Shown here: positions 48,237-59,151 of the stretch, in pieces | How positions within the stretch are numbered: position 1 is the stretch's first letter | Layout: each line of letters starts with the position of its first letter | Source of the DNA: Acorus gramineus | Taxonomy: Eukaryota > Streptophyta > Magnoliopsida > Acorales > Acoraceae | Direction: 5' to 3' | NCBI GenBank assembly: GCA_030737835.1 | Contig: JAUJYN010000020.1 | Location: 2,356,001-2,420,000 of the forward strand | Length of the DNA stretch: 64,000 bases | Position numbers and translations under genes: made by a program | The notes under the pieces: generated by a model | Databases searched by the model: none | Told to the model about the DNA's origin: nothing | The model's input: the letters and a program-made list of their open reading frames with translations, nothing else

Positions 48237-49732
48237 TGTCACGCCCCAGGGCGGCTGTCCCCGGGAAGCGGTAAGTGTATAAATATGATATCAGCAGTCT
48301 ATACGGGAGGTCAATAATATACTCTAAACAACACAAAATGACAACACAGACAAAAGCAAGGCTGACATGATGTATATAACAAATAGCGGAATCTAAAAAA
48401 CTGAGTCTGTAAATCAAAAATATATTACAGACTCGATACATAATCAACTGTCTTGTGAGAGCCAATATATATACAATGACATCCAATATAATACAAACAG
48501 GTGCCCAAGCACGGAAATATAATACATACAATAAAAAAGGGATGCTGATAGCCTCTAACACTCGCGGAACGCGGCGCTGCTCCGCTACTGCTGAAGTCCC
48601 TCGGGGAGCTCCTCCTTCAGATCCGACTCCGTGATAACTGGAGAAAAATATGCGAGGGGTGAGCCACACGCTCAGTGAATAGCACAACCCATGCATCACA
48701 ATTCATATTAACCTCAAAATTATTCAAAGCCTCAAAGTGGCAAGAACTACACAATCCAGTGGGTTGCAACATCGCCGACCCACCACATCCTCACCCTCAC
48801 CCTCCAATAGGTGACACGGCTATTGGGATTGACTAGGCTGTTAATCACCCTTGGTCCACCGATAGTCTCTCCTCCACTCCGTAGTCCGCCTGGTCTACAC
48901 CCACAATTCAGCACAATCCGAAACCAAATCAGGAGGTGCCTACTGATGGGAGCCCTCTGTCAGGACGGCCTGTCTAACGCTGGGGCAGTCTCTATACGGA
49001 TCCAACGAAGGGAACAGAAACAGCCTATCCACACGTATACAATCCAATCGGATCCGTCGGCAACATCTTCCTAACAATTTAAATGTCATGAATTCTTGCG
49101 AATTCCTCCAGGGCGCATAACTACGATGCGGGGAAGCCTGTATTATAACCGCATGGTTATAATATTCACTAAGCATGCTCATTACTAAATAACTCACATT
49201 TGATTTAAATAAATTAAACTAAATGGGAACATGCACAGGTCAAGGCTTCCTAGCATGAAAATATGGTATCAGGATGCATGGCCCTTACACATATCCTAAG
49301 GGTGCAAGTCCCTAACATATAAGGTCTAGGGTGGCATGCATACTACATAACAATCATGCCTGCATAGATTACATATTATACAAGTTAATATTAAACTATG
49401 GTGCCCTAGGGGAGGACGATACACGCCTAAAAGCACATACGCCTCCCAACTGGGTTGGATTGTCCCACTCACCAATACCCGGGTCGTCGCGTGACCGTCC
49501 GTCAAGATCTGCAAGACAGGGTATTCAACACGGTGAGTAAAATACACAAATACATACAAAAATACTCTATAAATACCCAACACTCGGACAAGCGTGCATA
49601 CGGCCCGCACGCACGCGAGCCCGAGTGCCCCGACTCACTCCCGAACCTCCGACAGCCATACGCACGACCACCCACACGCGCACGCACGGGTGCGCACGCA
49701 CACCCTTGCCCCGGGCGCACTGCCGCGCCCTT
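48237..49732 (-). repeat. 3' LTR of the Tekay-type element, left piece
   Basis: It matches 59152-60645. Mini-exon at 49473-49508 (36 nt), stem-loop at about 48656-48680, acidic short frame at about 48591-48642 (minus strand, ending TAG). It is interrupted in the GC-rich tract by the solo LTR at 49733. Confidence 0.87.
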
Positions 49733-49995
49733 TGTTATATATGTGTCACTTTTAGCCTGCTGGTAACCGTTGGAGCGTTCTGGCAGTTTTTCAGTTTTTA
49801 CCGGTTTTCGATCGGAACCGCTTATTTTTGGACTGTTAGCTATCGTCCTGAGCTAGAGGACTCCGATTGAAAATCTAACTGCATATTTGGTGTCCTGGTG
49901 CCATTTTAGGCATCTCACGAAAATTTCATCGAATTCCGGTAACGTTCCCGAAATTTCACAGTTCCGGGGCGTATCTGGGTTTTTAAGTGACTTGG

Positions 49996-50003
49996 TATAA
50001 ATA
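49996..50003 (+). promoter_or_regulatory. TATA box of the solo LTR
   Basis: TATAAATA in the context GGTATAAATAGCGGG, 263 bp inside the LTR, is followed by a pyrimidine-rich stretch with CTCTCTC. It is a good match to plant core promoters. A transcription start about 30 bp downstream is inferred. Confidence 0.6.
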
Positions 50004-50315
50004 GCGGGTGAGAAAATATCTTATGTCACTATTCATCATCCCTACCAAATCCCTCTCTCTCCTCCCTCTCTCTTTTTCCTCCATTAGAGGCCCTTAGACC
50101 CCTCAAACCTAAAAACCTAAAGCACGAGAAGTGTAGATCGGGTTCCGATCTACACTCCGGTGTTTTCAAATCCCTTTTCCGACGAGTCTAGCCACTCCGA
50201 CCTCCTCTCTTTCTCCTCTGTTTTGGCCCGGTTCGAAGGCCGTAGTAGATCGGGGCGTAAGAGGGCCTTTGGGAAAGGTTTCGGCGCGCGGAGAGCGTCC
50301 GGACTTCCCTTCCTC

Positions 50316-50327
50316 CCTTGGTAAACC
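50316..50327 (+). promoter_or_regulatory. Splice-donor-like site 1
   Basis: CCTTGGTAAACC lies at the edge between the exon-like leader and the GC-rich tract. Copies elsewhere keep GT at the same place: GGTAAG on the minus strand at about 127-132 and 3654-3659, plus strand 43542 and 46011, GGTGAG at about 32634, 39182 and 62840. Conservation in about 13 copies supports a functional site; splicing itself is inferred. Confidence 0.5.
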
Positions 50328-51541
50328 CTATTTTCCCCTCTTTTCTTGTTTAAATGGATGTTAGGAGGTGGGAAATGAGGTTGGGTGGTGGTTGGAGGCG
50401 GTGGGTGGCCGTCGGAGGACTGGGGTGGTGGTCGGAAGCCGGGGGTGGCCGGTGGTGGTGAGTGGGTGCTTGGGTAGGGGAGCTAGGCTGCTTGGGTAGG
50501 TGGGGTGGCTGTCCCGGGAGCGCTGGCAGCAGGCGCAGCAGCGTGGGGCACCAGGTGGTCGGGCGTGCGGGTGCGTGCGCGCAGGCGTGCGCGCGGCGTG
50601 CGCTGGGGTGGTGCTGCAGGCGCTGGGCGTGCTGGTCGAGCGGCTGGAGCTGGGCGGCGGTGCTGGGGGTGATGGCCGTGAGGGCGTGCGCTCGGGGGGT
50701 GCATGGAGATGCATTCGGGTAGGCTAGCTGGGCTGTGCGCTGGCAGGCCGGGCGAGCAGGCTGGGCGCGCAGGCGAGCAGGGCAGGGGCGCTCGGGTATC
50801 AGGCGGGCAGTGCCCCGGGCGTGCAGGCCAGCGGTGCTCGGGCCACTCGGCGACGCGCGCAGGCAGGCAACGCGGGCAGCAGCGCGGGCAGGCTGGCAGG
50901 AGCGCTGGGCGCGTGCTGCCAGGCGCGCTGGGCGCGTGTTGCGCGTGCGTGCGCGTGGACGCTGGGTGAGGGTCCCGGGTGCTGGGCGCTGAGCGATGGG
51001 CGCTGGGTCGCGGGTACCGGGTGCTGGCCGAGGGTGCTGGGCGCTGGGCGCTGGGGCGCTGGGCGCTGGGCACCGCTGCGGGGCGGAGCTGGCGGTGCGC
51101 GCGTGGTGCGGGGTGCGCGCGGGGCGAGGCGCTGCGCGCGGAGCTGGCGGTGCGCGCGGGGCGAGGCGCTGCGCCGCGGGGCGTGCGGGGTGCTCGCGGG
51201 CCAGCGATGGCGTGCGGGGTGTGCGCGGGCGGCTGCGCTGGGGCGCAGGGGGCGCGCGGTGCACACGGGAGGCTCGGCGGCGTGTCTCGGCGGCGGGCAG
51301 GGGCCCGGCAGTGCGCGGAGTGCGCGGGCCGAGGCGCGGCGGTGCGCCCGGGCGGTCGGGTGGCCGTGCGGGTGGTTGCCGACCGTGCGGGTGTTTGCCG
51401 GGATGCTCGGGCTAGCGTGCGTGCGGGTCGTATGCACGTTTGCCCTAGTGTTGGGAGCTTAGTTGTGGGTTTATGTAAGTTCTTGTGTATTTTGTAGTAT
51501 TTGTGGATTTTAACTCACCATATTGAATGTCTATCTTGCAA

Positions 51542-51577
51542 ATCTAGACGGGCGGTCGCGCGACGACCCAGATACTG
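51542..51577 (+). other. Candidate 36-nt mini-exon in the LTR
   Basis: It starts ATCTAGACGG, ends AGATACTG, and is followed by GTGAGTGGG. This copy has TTGCAA before it where others have TTGCAG. Equivalents on the minus strand: 2725-2760, 5993-6028, 18599-18635, 31821-31859, 38245-38283, 41879-41915, 44941-44977, 49473-49508, 60373-60408, 62133-62171. Lengths are 36 nt in type A and 37 or 39 nt in type B. In type A one frame is open through the mini-exon (L-D-G-R-x-x-D-D-P). Confidence 0.5.
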
Positions 51578-51880
51578 GTGAGTGGGACAATCCAACCCAG
51601 TAGAGAGGCGTTATACGCACTTGGGCGTATACCGACCTCTCCTGGGGCGTCATGGATTATATTAACCTGCAATAATATGTAATCCATGCTTGTATGATTA
51701 AATTGTAGAATGCATGCTTCCCTAGACTGTGCATGTTAGGGACTTGCACCCTTAGGATATGTGTATGAGCCATGCACCATGCCTCCTGTTTCATGTTAGG
51801 AAACCTCGACCTGTGTATGCGTCCTACTAGTTTATTTATTCAATTAAATGCTAGTGTATGTTAGATCGCATGCCTTAGGT

Positions 51881-52246
51881 AATATTATCGGGAGGGGCCT
51901 TGCGAGGACAGCGGTGAGACCCGGGTTAGGGTACTCTGTGTTCCTTGTTTGGTTGTCGGGATGTCCTGTATCGGGACCTCATGCTGCCCTCCCAAGGTTT
52001 CTAGTCCCAATAATATTGTAAGTAATGTTGTATGATTGGTATGATTATTAGCATGAGTAGTGAATATTATAGGGGAGGGGCCTTGCGAGGACAGCGGTGA
52101 GACCCGGGTTAGGGTACTCCGTGTTCCTTGTTTGGTTGTCGGGGTATCCTATCAGGAACTCACGCCGCCCTCCCGAGTTTCTTTCCCCCAATGATATTCC
52201 AACCCTGCTTTTGATTGTACTTGTTTCCCCGCATCTTGGATATGCG
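51881..52246 (+). repeat. 183-bp tandem duplication
   Basis: The block GGGGCCTTGCGAGGACAGCG with its following GACCCGGGTTAGGGTACTC segment occurs twice, 183 bp apart. It is absent as a duplicate in the other LTR copies, so it arose in this copy or its near relatives. It partly explains the greater length of this LTR. Confidence 0.75.
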
Positions 52247-52799
52247 CCCTGGAGGAACTCTGAAGAGTTCATGACATTTGAGTGGTAGAGATGTGTTGTC
52301 GGCGGATCCGAGTGGATCATATGCGTATGGATAGGCTGTTCTATTCCCCTCGTTGGATCCGGTAGAGACTACCCCAGCGTTAGAAAGGTCGTCCTTCAGA
52401 GGACCCACATCAGTAGGCGCCTCCCGATATTTGTGACGGACTGTGCTGAAGTTGTGGGTGGAGACCAAGCGGCCTACGGAGTGGAGGAGGGACTACCGGT
52501 GGACTAAGGGTGACCAACAGCCTAGTCAGTCCCAAAATCCTATGTCACCTTTGGAAAGGTGAGGGTGAGGGTGTGGTGGGTTGGCGATGAGCGACCCGCT
52601 GGTTTTGTTTATGGTTGATTGTTAGTCCCAACATCCTGAGTCCCCTGTTGAGGGGTGAAGGTGAGGGTATGATCTGGGTTATGGAAATTGTGGTTTAAGA
52701 TGGATTAATGTTTATGTTGTTCCTGCCCCTTAGAGGCGGGACGAATAGCTGGATTAATATGTTGTGGTCAATATTGTCTGTGATGCATGGGTTGTGCCG

Positions 52800-52842
52800 T
52801 TCACTGAGCGTGTGGCTCACCCCTCGCATATGTTTTCCCCAG
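52800..52842 (+). promoter_or_regulatory. Stem-loop, pyrimidine tract and splice-acceptor-like CAG
   Basis: TTCACTGAGCGTGTGGCTCA continues into CCCC. TGAG pairs with CTCA, and GCTCACC also fits a plant branch-point consensus. GTTTTCCCCAG follows. Equivalents: 1691-1712, 4774-4798 and about 16547, 19372, 30139, 36557, 40467, 46464, 48656 and 59556, plus the LARD-like LTRs at 11184 and 15045. Confidence 0.55.
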
Positions 52843-52907
52843 TTGCCACTGAGCCTGAGCTGGAGCCGGAGCAGCAGTTGGAGCTTTCCGAGGGATTCCT
52901 TCAGTAG
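52843..52907 (+). other. Candidate last exon with short acidic reading frame
   Basis: After CAG, leaving two bases, the frame reads ATEPELEPEQQLELSEGFLQ then TAG. Other type A copies keep the same phase, acidic character and TAG: 4819-4871, and on the minus strand about 1611-1667, 48591-48642 and 59479-59533, with endings such as EELPEGLHQ. No copy shows a convincing ATG in frame across the candidate exons, so coding is uncertain. Confidence 0.4.
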
Positions 52908-53261
52908 CGGAGCAGCGCTACGTCCGCGAGTACATGAGGCTTTCAGCATCCCTTTTTCTTGACTGTATGTACTCTATTTCCGTTCTTGGCACGCGTCTGT
53001 ATATATATTCAGTTGTTTCTCTGTATATTGGCTCTCACAGGACGTATGATTGTGTATCGAGTCTGTAATATGTTTTGGGTTACAGACTCAGTTTTAGCTT
53101 CCGCTATATTGTGTATATATTATGTCAGCCTTGTTTGATCTGTGTTGTCATTTTTATCTGTGGTTTTAGAGTATATATGTTTGACCTCATGTGTAGGCTT
53201 CTGATATGATATATACACCTGCCGCGTCCCGGGGACGGCCGCCCTGGGGCGTGACACCCTT

Positions 53262-54274
53262 GCCCGCGCGCCCAGACACGCCGCACGCTCGCGTGCGCCC
53301 GGGCGCACGCACGTGCGTGCCCGCGCGCACCGCTCGTCCAGCCCCGGATGCACCCGCGCGCACTGCGCCCCAGCGCAGCGCCCTGCGCGCACACCCGCAT
53401 GCACTGCGCCCCAGCGCAGTACCCCGCACGCACGCCCCGCTCGCACGCCCGCTCGCCCTGCGCGCACTGCACCCCCTACGCAGCACCCGCACACCGCCCG
53501 CTCGCCCCGCGTACTGCGCCCCCTGCGCAGCACCTGCGCGTCGCCCGCTCGCCCCGCGTACTACGCCCCCTGCGCAGCACCCGCGCGCACGCTCGCGTCC
53601 CCTGCCAGCTCGCCCGACAGCGCGCCTGCCCTGCGCCTGCCAGCCTGCCTGCCGGCCTTCGCGCGCACGCCCAATGAGCCCGCACTGCCCGAGCCGACTC
53701 TACCACCTCCCTCAGCCCTCCCCCACCCCAAACCTTCATGCTCACCTAGCACATCCAAAAACACCTCCTAAACATGCATCTAAACAACAAAAGGAAGGAA
53801 AGAAGGCTCACCCAAGGAGAGGAAGGGAAGGGGAGGAGATCGGGTGCTCTTCGCGCACCGATTTACCACCTCCAAGACCACCACCACCAAGATCTAGGTT
53901 TAGGTTAGGTTTAGGTGGGATTTGACCCTAGTCAACCTAACCACACTGAAAACCAAAACCTTTTGACCAAGTCAAGGGTAAACCTTGACCATGTCAAGTC
54001 TCCCAATGACTTTTCGCACGGTCAAAACCCGGATACGATTCGGAACTGTGAAATTCTGAAACGTTACCGGAATTTGATGAAATTTTCATGAGTGGCTTGA
54101 AATGGCACCAGGACACATAATATGCAGTTAGATTTTCAATCGGAGCCCTAAAACTTAAGGTGATAGCTAAAAGTCCAAAATTTTAGCGGTTTCGATCGAA
54201 AAACGAAAAAGTTGAAAAACTGCCAGAATGCTCCAATGGTTACCAGAAGGCTAAAAAGTGACACATATATAACA
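53262..54274 (-). repeat. 3' LTR of the Tekay-type element, right piece
   Basis: It matches 60650-62007 but lacks about 320-350 bp: sequence joins at about 53897 where the 5' LTR has 61307-61630. The lost part includes the probable core promoter region. It ends CACATATATAACA before the PPT. Confidence 0.85.
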
Positions 54275-54291
54275 TTCTTCCCCCCTTAGGA
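54275..54291 (-). promoter_or_regulatory. Polypurine tract of the Tekay-type element
   Basis: On the minus strand this is CCTAAGGGGGGAAGAA plus flank, directly before the 3' LTR. Confidence 0.85.
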
Positions 54292-54322
54292 AATTTTGTC
54301 CTCAAAATAAATACAAAAACAT

Positions 54323-57300
54323 CTAGGAAGGGAAAAGATGCGGATACGCGTCACGCATGGTGTCCTCGAGCTCCCAAGTGGCCTCGGCACCGGAACGGTG
54401 CTGCCATCACGCCTGGACCAGCTGGACGGTCTTGGTGCGGAGCCTCTTCTCGCGGCGGTCCAGGATCTCGATCGGCTGCTCGACGAATGACAAGTCCGGC
54501 TCGAAGACGAGCGGCTCAAACGGGATGACGTGAGCAGGATCGTGGACATAACGCCTCAGCTGCGAGACATGGAAGACGTCATGGGCCTGAGCCAACTGTG
54601 GGGGTAGAGCTATGCGATAGGCCACCTCCCCAACTCGCTCGAGGATGAGGAACGGCCCAATGAAACGCAGACTCAGCTTGCCCCGCACACCGAAACGGAA
54701 GATGCCCTTCATCGGGGACACCTTCAGGAAGACATGGTCACCAACCTCGAAGGCGAGCTCACGGCGACGACGGTCGGCGTAGCTCTTCTGACGGCTCTAA
54801 GCTACTCGGATATGCTCGTGAATCGTCTTGACCATCTCTGAGGTCTGGTGAATGATCTCTGGTCCCTCCAACTGGCGCTCTCCGACCTCGTCCCAACACA
54901 AGGGGGACCTGCAGCTGTGGCCATAGAGCGCCTCGTAAGGAGCCATTCAGATACTCGAGTGGTAGCTGTTGTTGTAGGCAAACTCCACCAACGGAAGGTG
55001 CCTCTCTCAATTTCCCCCAAAGTCGAGAACACAGGCTTGCAGCATGTCCTCCAGGGTCTGAATCGTCCTCTCCGACTGGCCGTCCGTCTGCGGATGAAAC
55101 GCTATACTGAAGTGGAGGTTCGTACCAAGGGCGTGCTGGAGGCTACGCCAGAACCTCGAAGTAAATCGCGCGTCTCGATCAGAAATGATGCTGACGAGAG
55201 TGCCATGGAGACGAACAATCTCAGAGACAAACAACTGCGCCAGGGTGTCCAGAGAATCGGTGAGTCGGATGGGGAGGAAATGAGCGGACTTTGTCAGTCG
55301 ATCGACGATCACCCAGATGGCATCGCGACCCGAACATGACCTCGGCAAACCCGAGACGAAGTCCATGGTGATCTGCTCCCACTTCCACTGAGGGATCTCA
55401 ATGGACTGCAGCTTCCCCGCAGGGCGTTGATGCTCCGACTTCACCTGCTGGCATACTAAGCATCGGGCAACGAAACGGGCAATATCCGTCTTCATCCCGC
55501 GCCACCAGTAGCCACGACGAAGGCCCCTGTACATCTTCGTGCCACCAGGATGCACTGTGTACCTTGAACGATGGGCCTCATCCAAGATCTTCTATTTCAG
55601 CTCTGCGTCATCAGGAATGCATACTCGACCTCTGAACCGTAGGATCCCGTCCTCGCGAATCTGGTAGTCCGGACGCTCGTCGAGAAGAACGGGCTGCACC
55701 ACTAGCCTGGCCAAAAAGCCACCCGCAGGAGTCTCTCGAACGCTGATCCAGCAAGCGGCCTCCTCCAGAAGCCTCCAACGACGTACAGCCATATGGGCGG
55801 CCATGCCCAAGGGCTGCCTACTGAGAGCATCCGCCACGACATTCGCCTTACCAGGATGGTAAGCGATGTCACAATCATAGTCCTTCAGGAACTCGACCCA
55901 ACGTCTCTGACGCATGTTGAGCTCCGGCTGGGACTGCAAATATGTCAAGCTCTTATGATCAGTAAAGAGCTCGAACTCCTCGCCATAGAGGTAGTGCCTC
56001 CACATCTTCAGCGCAAAGATGATCGTTGCCAACTCAAGGTCGTGGGTGGGGTAATTCTGCTCATGGGGCTTCAACTGACGCGACGCGTAAGCCACAACCT
56101 TACCGTGCTGCATCAGGACGCAACCCACACCCAACCGCGATGCATCAGAGTAAATTGTGAACCCACCACTCCCAAATGGAAGGGTAAGAACTGGCGCTGA
56201 GGTTAGCCTTCGCTTCAACTCCTGGAAGCTCTCCTCGCAAGACGGGGACCACTCGAACCGGACATCCTTCCGAGTGAGGCGGGTAAGAGGTACAGCTATC
56301 TTTGAGAAACCCTCGACAAACCTCCTGTAATAACCCGCCAAGCCCAGGAAGCTCTGAATCTCTGTGGGGTTTGATGGTCGACGCCAATTCGACACGGCGA
56401 GCGTCTTGTCCGGGTCCACAGATATGCCCTCGCCGGAAATCACATGGCCCAGAAAGGCCATACGCTCCAACCAAAACTCGCACTTGCTGAACTTGGTGAA
56501 CAACTGATGTCTGGCCAAAGTCTCCAAGACAGTGCGAAGATGGTGAGCATGCTCCTCAAGACTCCTCGAGTACACCAATATGTCATCGATGAATACTACC
56601 ACAAAGGAGTCGAGGAAGGGCCGAAACACCCGGTTCATCAGATCCATGAAGGCCGCCGGCGCATTCGTCAACCCAAATGGCAGTACTTTGAACTCGTAGT
56701 GCCCATAACGGGTGCGAAAGGCCGTCTTTGGAATGTCTGACTCCCGGATCTTCAGCTGATAGTAGCCCGAGCGGAGATCGATCTTAGAAAAGACTCGCGC
56801 TCCCTGGAGCTGGTCAAACAGATCATCAATCTTCGGCAAGGGGTACTTGTTCTTCACTGTCTGCTTGTTCAGCTTCCTGTAATCGATACAAAGCCGCAGC
56901 GAATCATCCTTCTTTCGAACGAACAGAACAGGGGCTCCCCACGGAGAAACACTCGGACGTGCGAAGCCCTTCTCCAGCAACTCTTCCAACTGCTCCTTGA
57001 GCACCTTCAGCTCTGCAGGGGCCATCCGGTATGGAGCTCTCGAAATCGGCTCGGTCCCCAGAATCAGATTTATCTCAAACTCGATCGCGCGATCCGGCGG
57101 TAATCCCAGAAGATCATCGGGGAAAACCTCAAGATACTCTGCCATGACCGGAGTCTGACTGATATCTGCCCGCAGCGGTGCGTCCTCCTGAGCAATATAC
57201 GCCAGAAAGCCCTCGCATCCTCCCTGAAGGAGTCTCCGCGCCTGGATGGACGTCACGAACCCCAAAGGGGCTACGTCATGATCACCCACGAACTGGAAAG

Positions 57301-57817
57301 ATCTCCGACCCGGAAGGTGGAAAGACACCGACTTGGCAAAACAGTCGATGCTGGCGTGACTAGCTGAGAGCCAATCCATTCCCAGGATGGCATCAAAGTC
57401 CGTCATAGCGAGCTCTACCAACTCCACTGGAAACTCGTGCTCCGCAACCACCACGATACACCCTCGGTACAAAGAACGGAGGAGAATACGGTCTCCGACA
57501 GGCAATGATATCTCCAGGATAACATCAAGAGGGGCGGACGCCACGCCCATCCGTCTCGCAAAAGCGGGAGACACGAACGAGTGCGTGGCTCCGGAATCGA
57601 ATAACACATATGCAGGGAGTTGGGAGATCTGAACAATACCTCGGACCACGCTACCCGTAGCCTGAGCCTCTTCTGCCGAAAGCGCTGCCACTCGGCCCTG
57701 AACAAACTGCGGCTGAGGAGCAGGGGCACGCCTCGCCGGCTGCGCTGGCTACCTCCTCTGGTCAACACGGCCACCCTGTGGATACTGCTGCTGCTGCTGC
57801 TGGCGCTGAGGCTGCTG
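54323..57817 (-). pseudogene. pol: Tekay-type pol: protease, RT, RNase H, integrase, chromodomain-like end
   Basis: In minus-strand order in one frame. Protease: [16 protein letters not shown] at about 57564-57611. [29 protein letters not shown] and the catalytic FIDDILVYS near 56572-56596. RNase [18 protein letters not shown] to [12 protein letters not shown]. Integrase: His-His-Cys-Cys finger from about 55575, [16 protein letters not shown] and [11 protein letters not shown] (DDE). Integrase C-terminus: VSPMKGIFRFG and HDVFHVSQLRRYVHD. End: GAEATWELEDTMRDAYPHLF, like Del/Tekay chromodomains. Stops lie at about 57750, 55592-55594, 55007-55009, 54945, 54800 and 54407-54409; the frame is kept across all of them. 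These proteins would copy and integrate the element. Confidence 0.92.
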
Positions 57818-59031
57818 CTAGTATGGCTGCTGCTGTAACTGCTGCTGCTGCTGCGGAGGCAGCACGCGGGGTCGGCCAGCATCAGGGCAATTATACAAGA
57901 TATGCCCGATGCACTGACAGTGGTAACAGCGCCGCGTCTCCGGTCGCCTGGCCTGGACTGGCACTGCCGCAATGGGTGCTGGACCTCGCACTGGCACCAC
58001 ATCGACTGGAGGAGAGGCAGCCGCTAACTGATCAAAGCGGGGCCTCTTCTTCTTGCGCTGCCCCTGGTCCTGGCTCCTGGGAGGCCTCTGGTCTGTAGAA
58101 GGGGTCGGAACCCTCACGGAGATCCTGAGGTCTCGCTCAACTGTCTTTGCCTGAGACACCAAGTCCGAGTACCTCGTGAAAGCCTGGGAGGTGACGTGCA
58201 CCCGAATGGCGCTACTGAGACCAAGCTCGAAACGACGGCACCGCGTCTCCTCATCCATCACCAAGGCTGGGGCGAATCTGAAAAGCCTCGTGAAGCGCGT
58301 AGAGTAGTCCGCGACTAACATGGAGCCCTGCGTCAGCTGCTTGAACTCCTGCATCACGATCTGGCCCGTCGAGAACGAGAAGTACTCCTCCAAGAAATAC
58401 CTCCGGGATCCCGCCCACAGAAGCTGCTCCACTCCCTTAGGGATGTCCACCGATCGGGTAGCCCACCAGTCGGCGGCGCTACCCTTCAGCATGAAGGTGG
58501 CCAGGGAGACTCGCTGGCGGTCGGTGCAATGCATGGTCGAGAAGATCGTGTCCACCTCCATCAACCAACTCTGTGGGGCAAGGGGATCCACCGTCTGGCC
58601 ATGGAACTCGGGAGGGTGGAGCTTCAGAAAGCCACTCTGATGCACTCGCGCTGCAGCCTCTAGCCCCACCTCCCTCTCCAGGGGATCCTGAACTCCCACC
58701 GTCGGAATCACCACGGGGACTGGGGGTACGTCGGGCACCACCGGTGGATCTGCCACCAAGGGGACCTGCGGAACTGCCTCGCGGACCGCCTGCAGCTCCT
58801 GAATCTCTCGTGCCTGCTCAGCCAACACCCTAGTCTGGGCCTCCAGTGCCTGGTCTGAGTCTCCACCAAATCCGCTATTCGAGCGAACGCACGCTCCCAT
58901 GCAGGAGGCTCCCGCGCCGGTCCTGGCCTCACAGCCGAGGACTCTCCAGTAGCATCCTCGCCTCCGGTAGGTCCGGGAACCTCCAAAGGCCGAGAGGGAC
59001 CACGTCCGCGCCTTCCTCTGCGAGGAGGCAT
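57818..59031 (-). pseudogene. gag: Tekay-type gag with zinc knuckle
   Basis: It starts MPPRRGRRGRGPSRPLEVPG at 59031, followed by an Ala/Pro-rich N-terminus and the gag domain (FLKLHPPEFHGQTVDPLAPQ, MLKGSAADWWATRS, TRLFRFAPALVMDEETRCRR). A basic KKKRPRFDQL stretch and the knuckle CYHCQCIGHILYNC (C-X2-C-X4-H-X4-C, about 57887-57930) follow. A one-base indel near 58855-58870 shifts the frame after ARIADLVETQ. A TAG at 57818-57820 in a Gln-rich linker separates it from pol, but the frame runs on, so gag-pol was one reading frame. Length is about 400 residues. The product would form the particle. Confidence 0.9.
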
Positions 59032-59130
59032 ATCAGCAACCTAAGAAAACCAGACACTAGGATCAGAACACTCATATAGAAATCCTAGGACTCATCTCTA
59101 CGAAAAAGAAGACCATTGGCTCTGACAGGA

Positions 59131-59146
59131 CCAGGCTCTGATACCA
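59131..59146 (-). promoter_or_regulatory. Primer-binding site, initiator-Met tRNA type
   Basis: On the minus strand TGGTATCAGAGCCTGG lies five bases inside the 5' LTR end (59152), the classic PBS of plant Gypsy elements. Confidence 0.92.
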
Positions 59147-59151
59147 ACTTT

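Larger units (their letters stand above)
49733..53256 (+). mobile_element. Plus-oriented type A solo LTR with perfect TSD
   Basis: 3524 bp from TGTTATATATGTGTCAC to GGGGCGTGACA, flanked by CCCTT at 49728-49732 and 53257-53261. No internal sequence is attached. Its orientation is opposite to the LTR it sits in. It shows all recurrent LTR parts in order: TATAAATA (49996), donor TTGGTAAAC (50319), GC-rich tract (50500-51420), mini-exon (51542-51577), a 183-bp duplication (51881-52246), stem-loop (52800), acceptor and acidic short frame (52843-52907). Confidence 0.9.

Noticed and set aside
55793-56200. Plus-strand open frames over gag-pol (also 54848-55339, 57778-58098)
   Set aside because: Antisense to clear protease, RT and integrase motifs on the minus strand.
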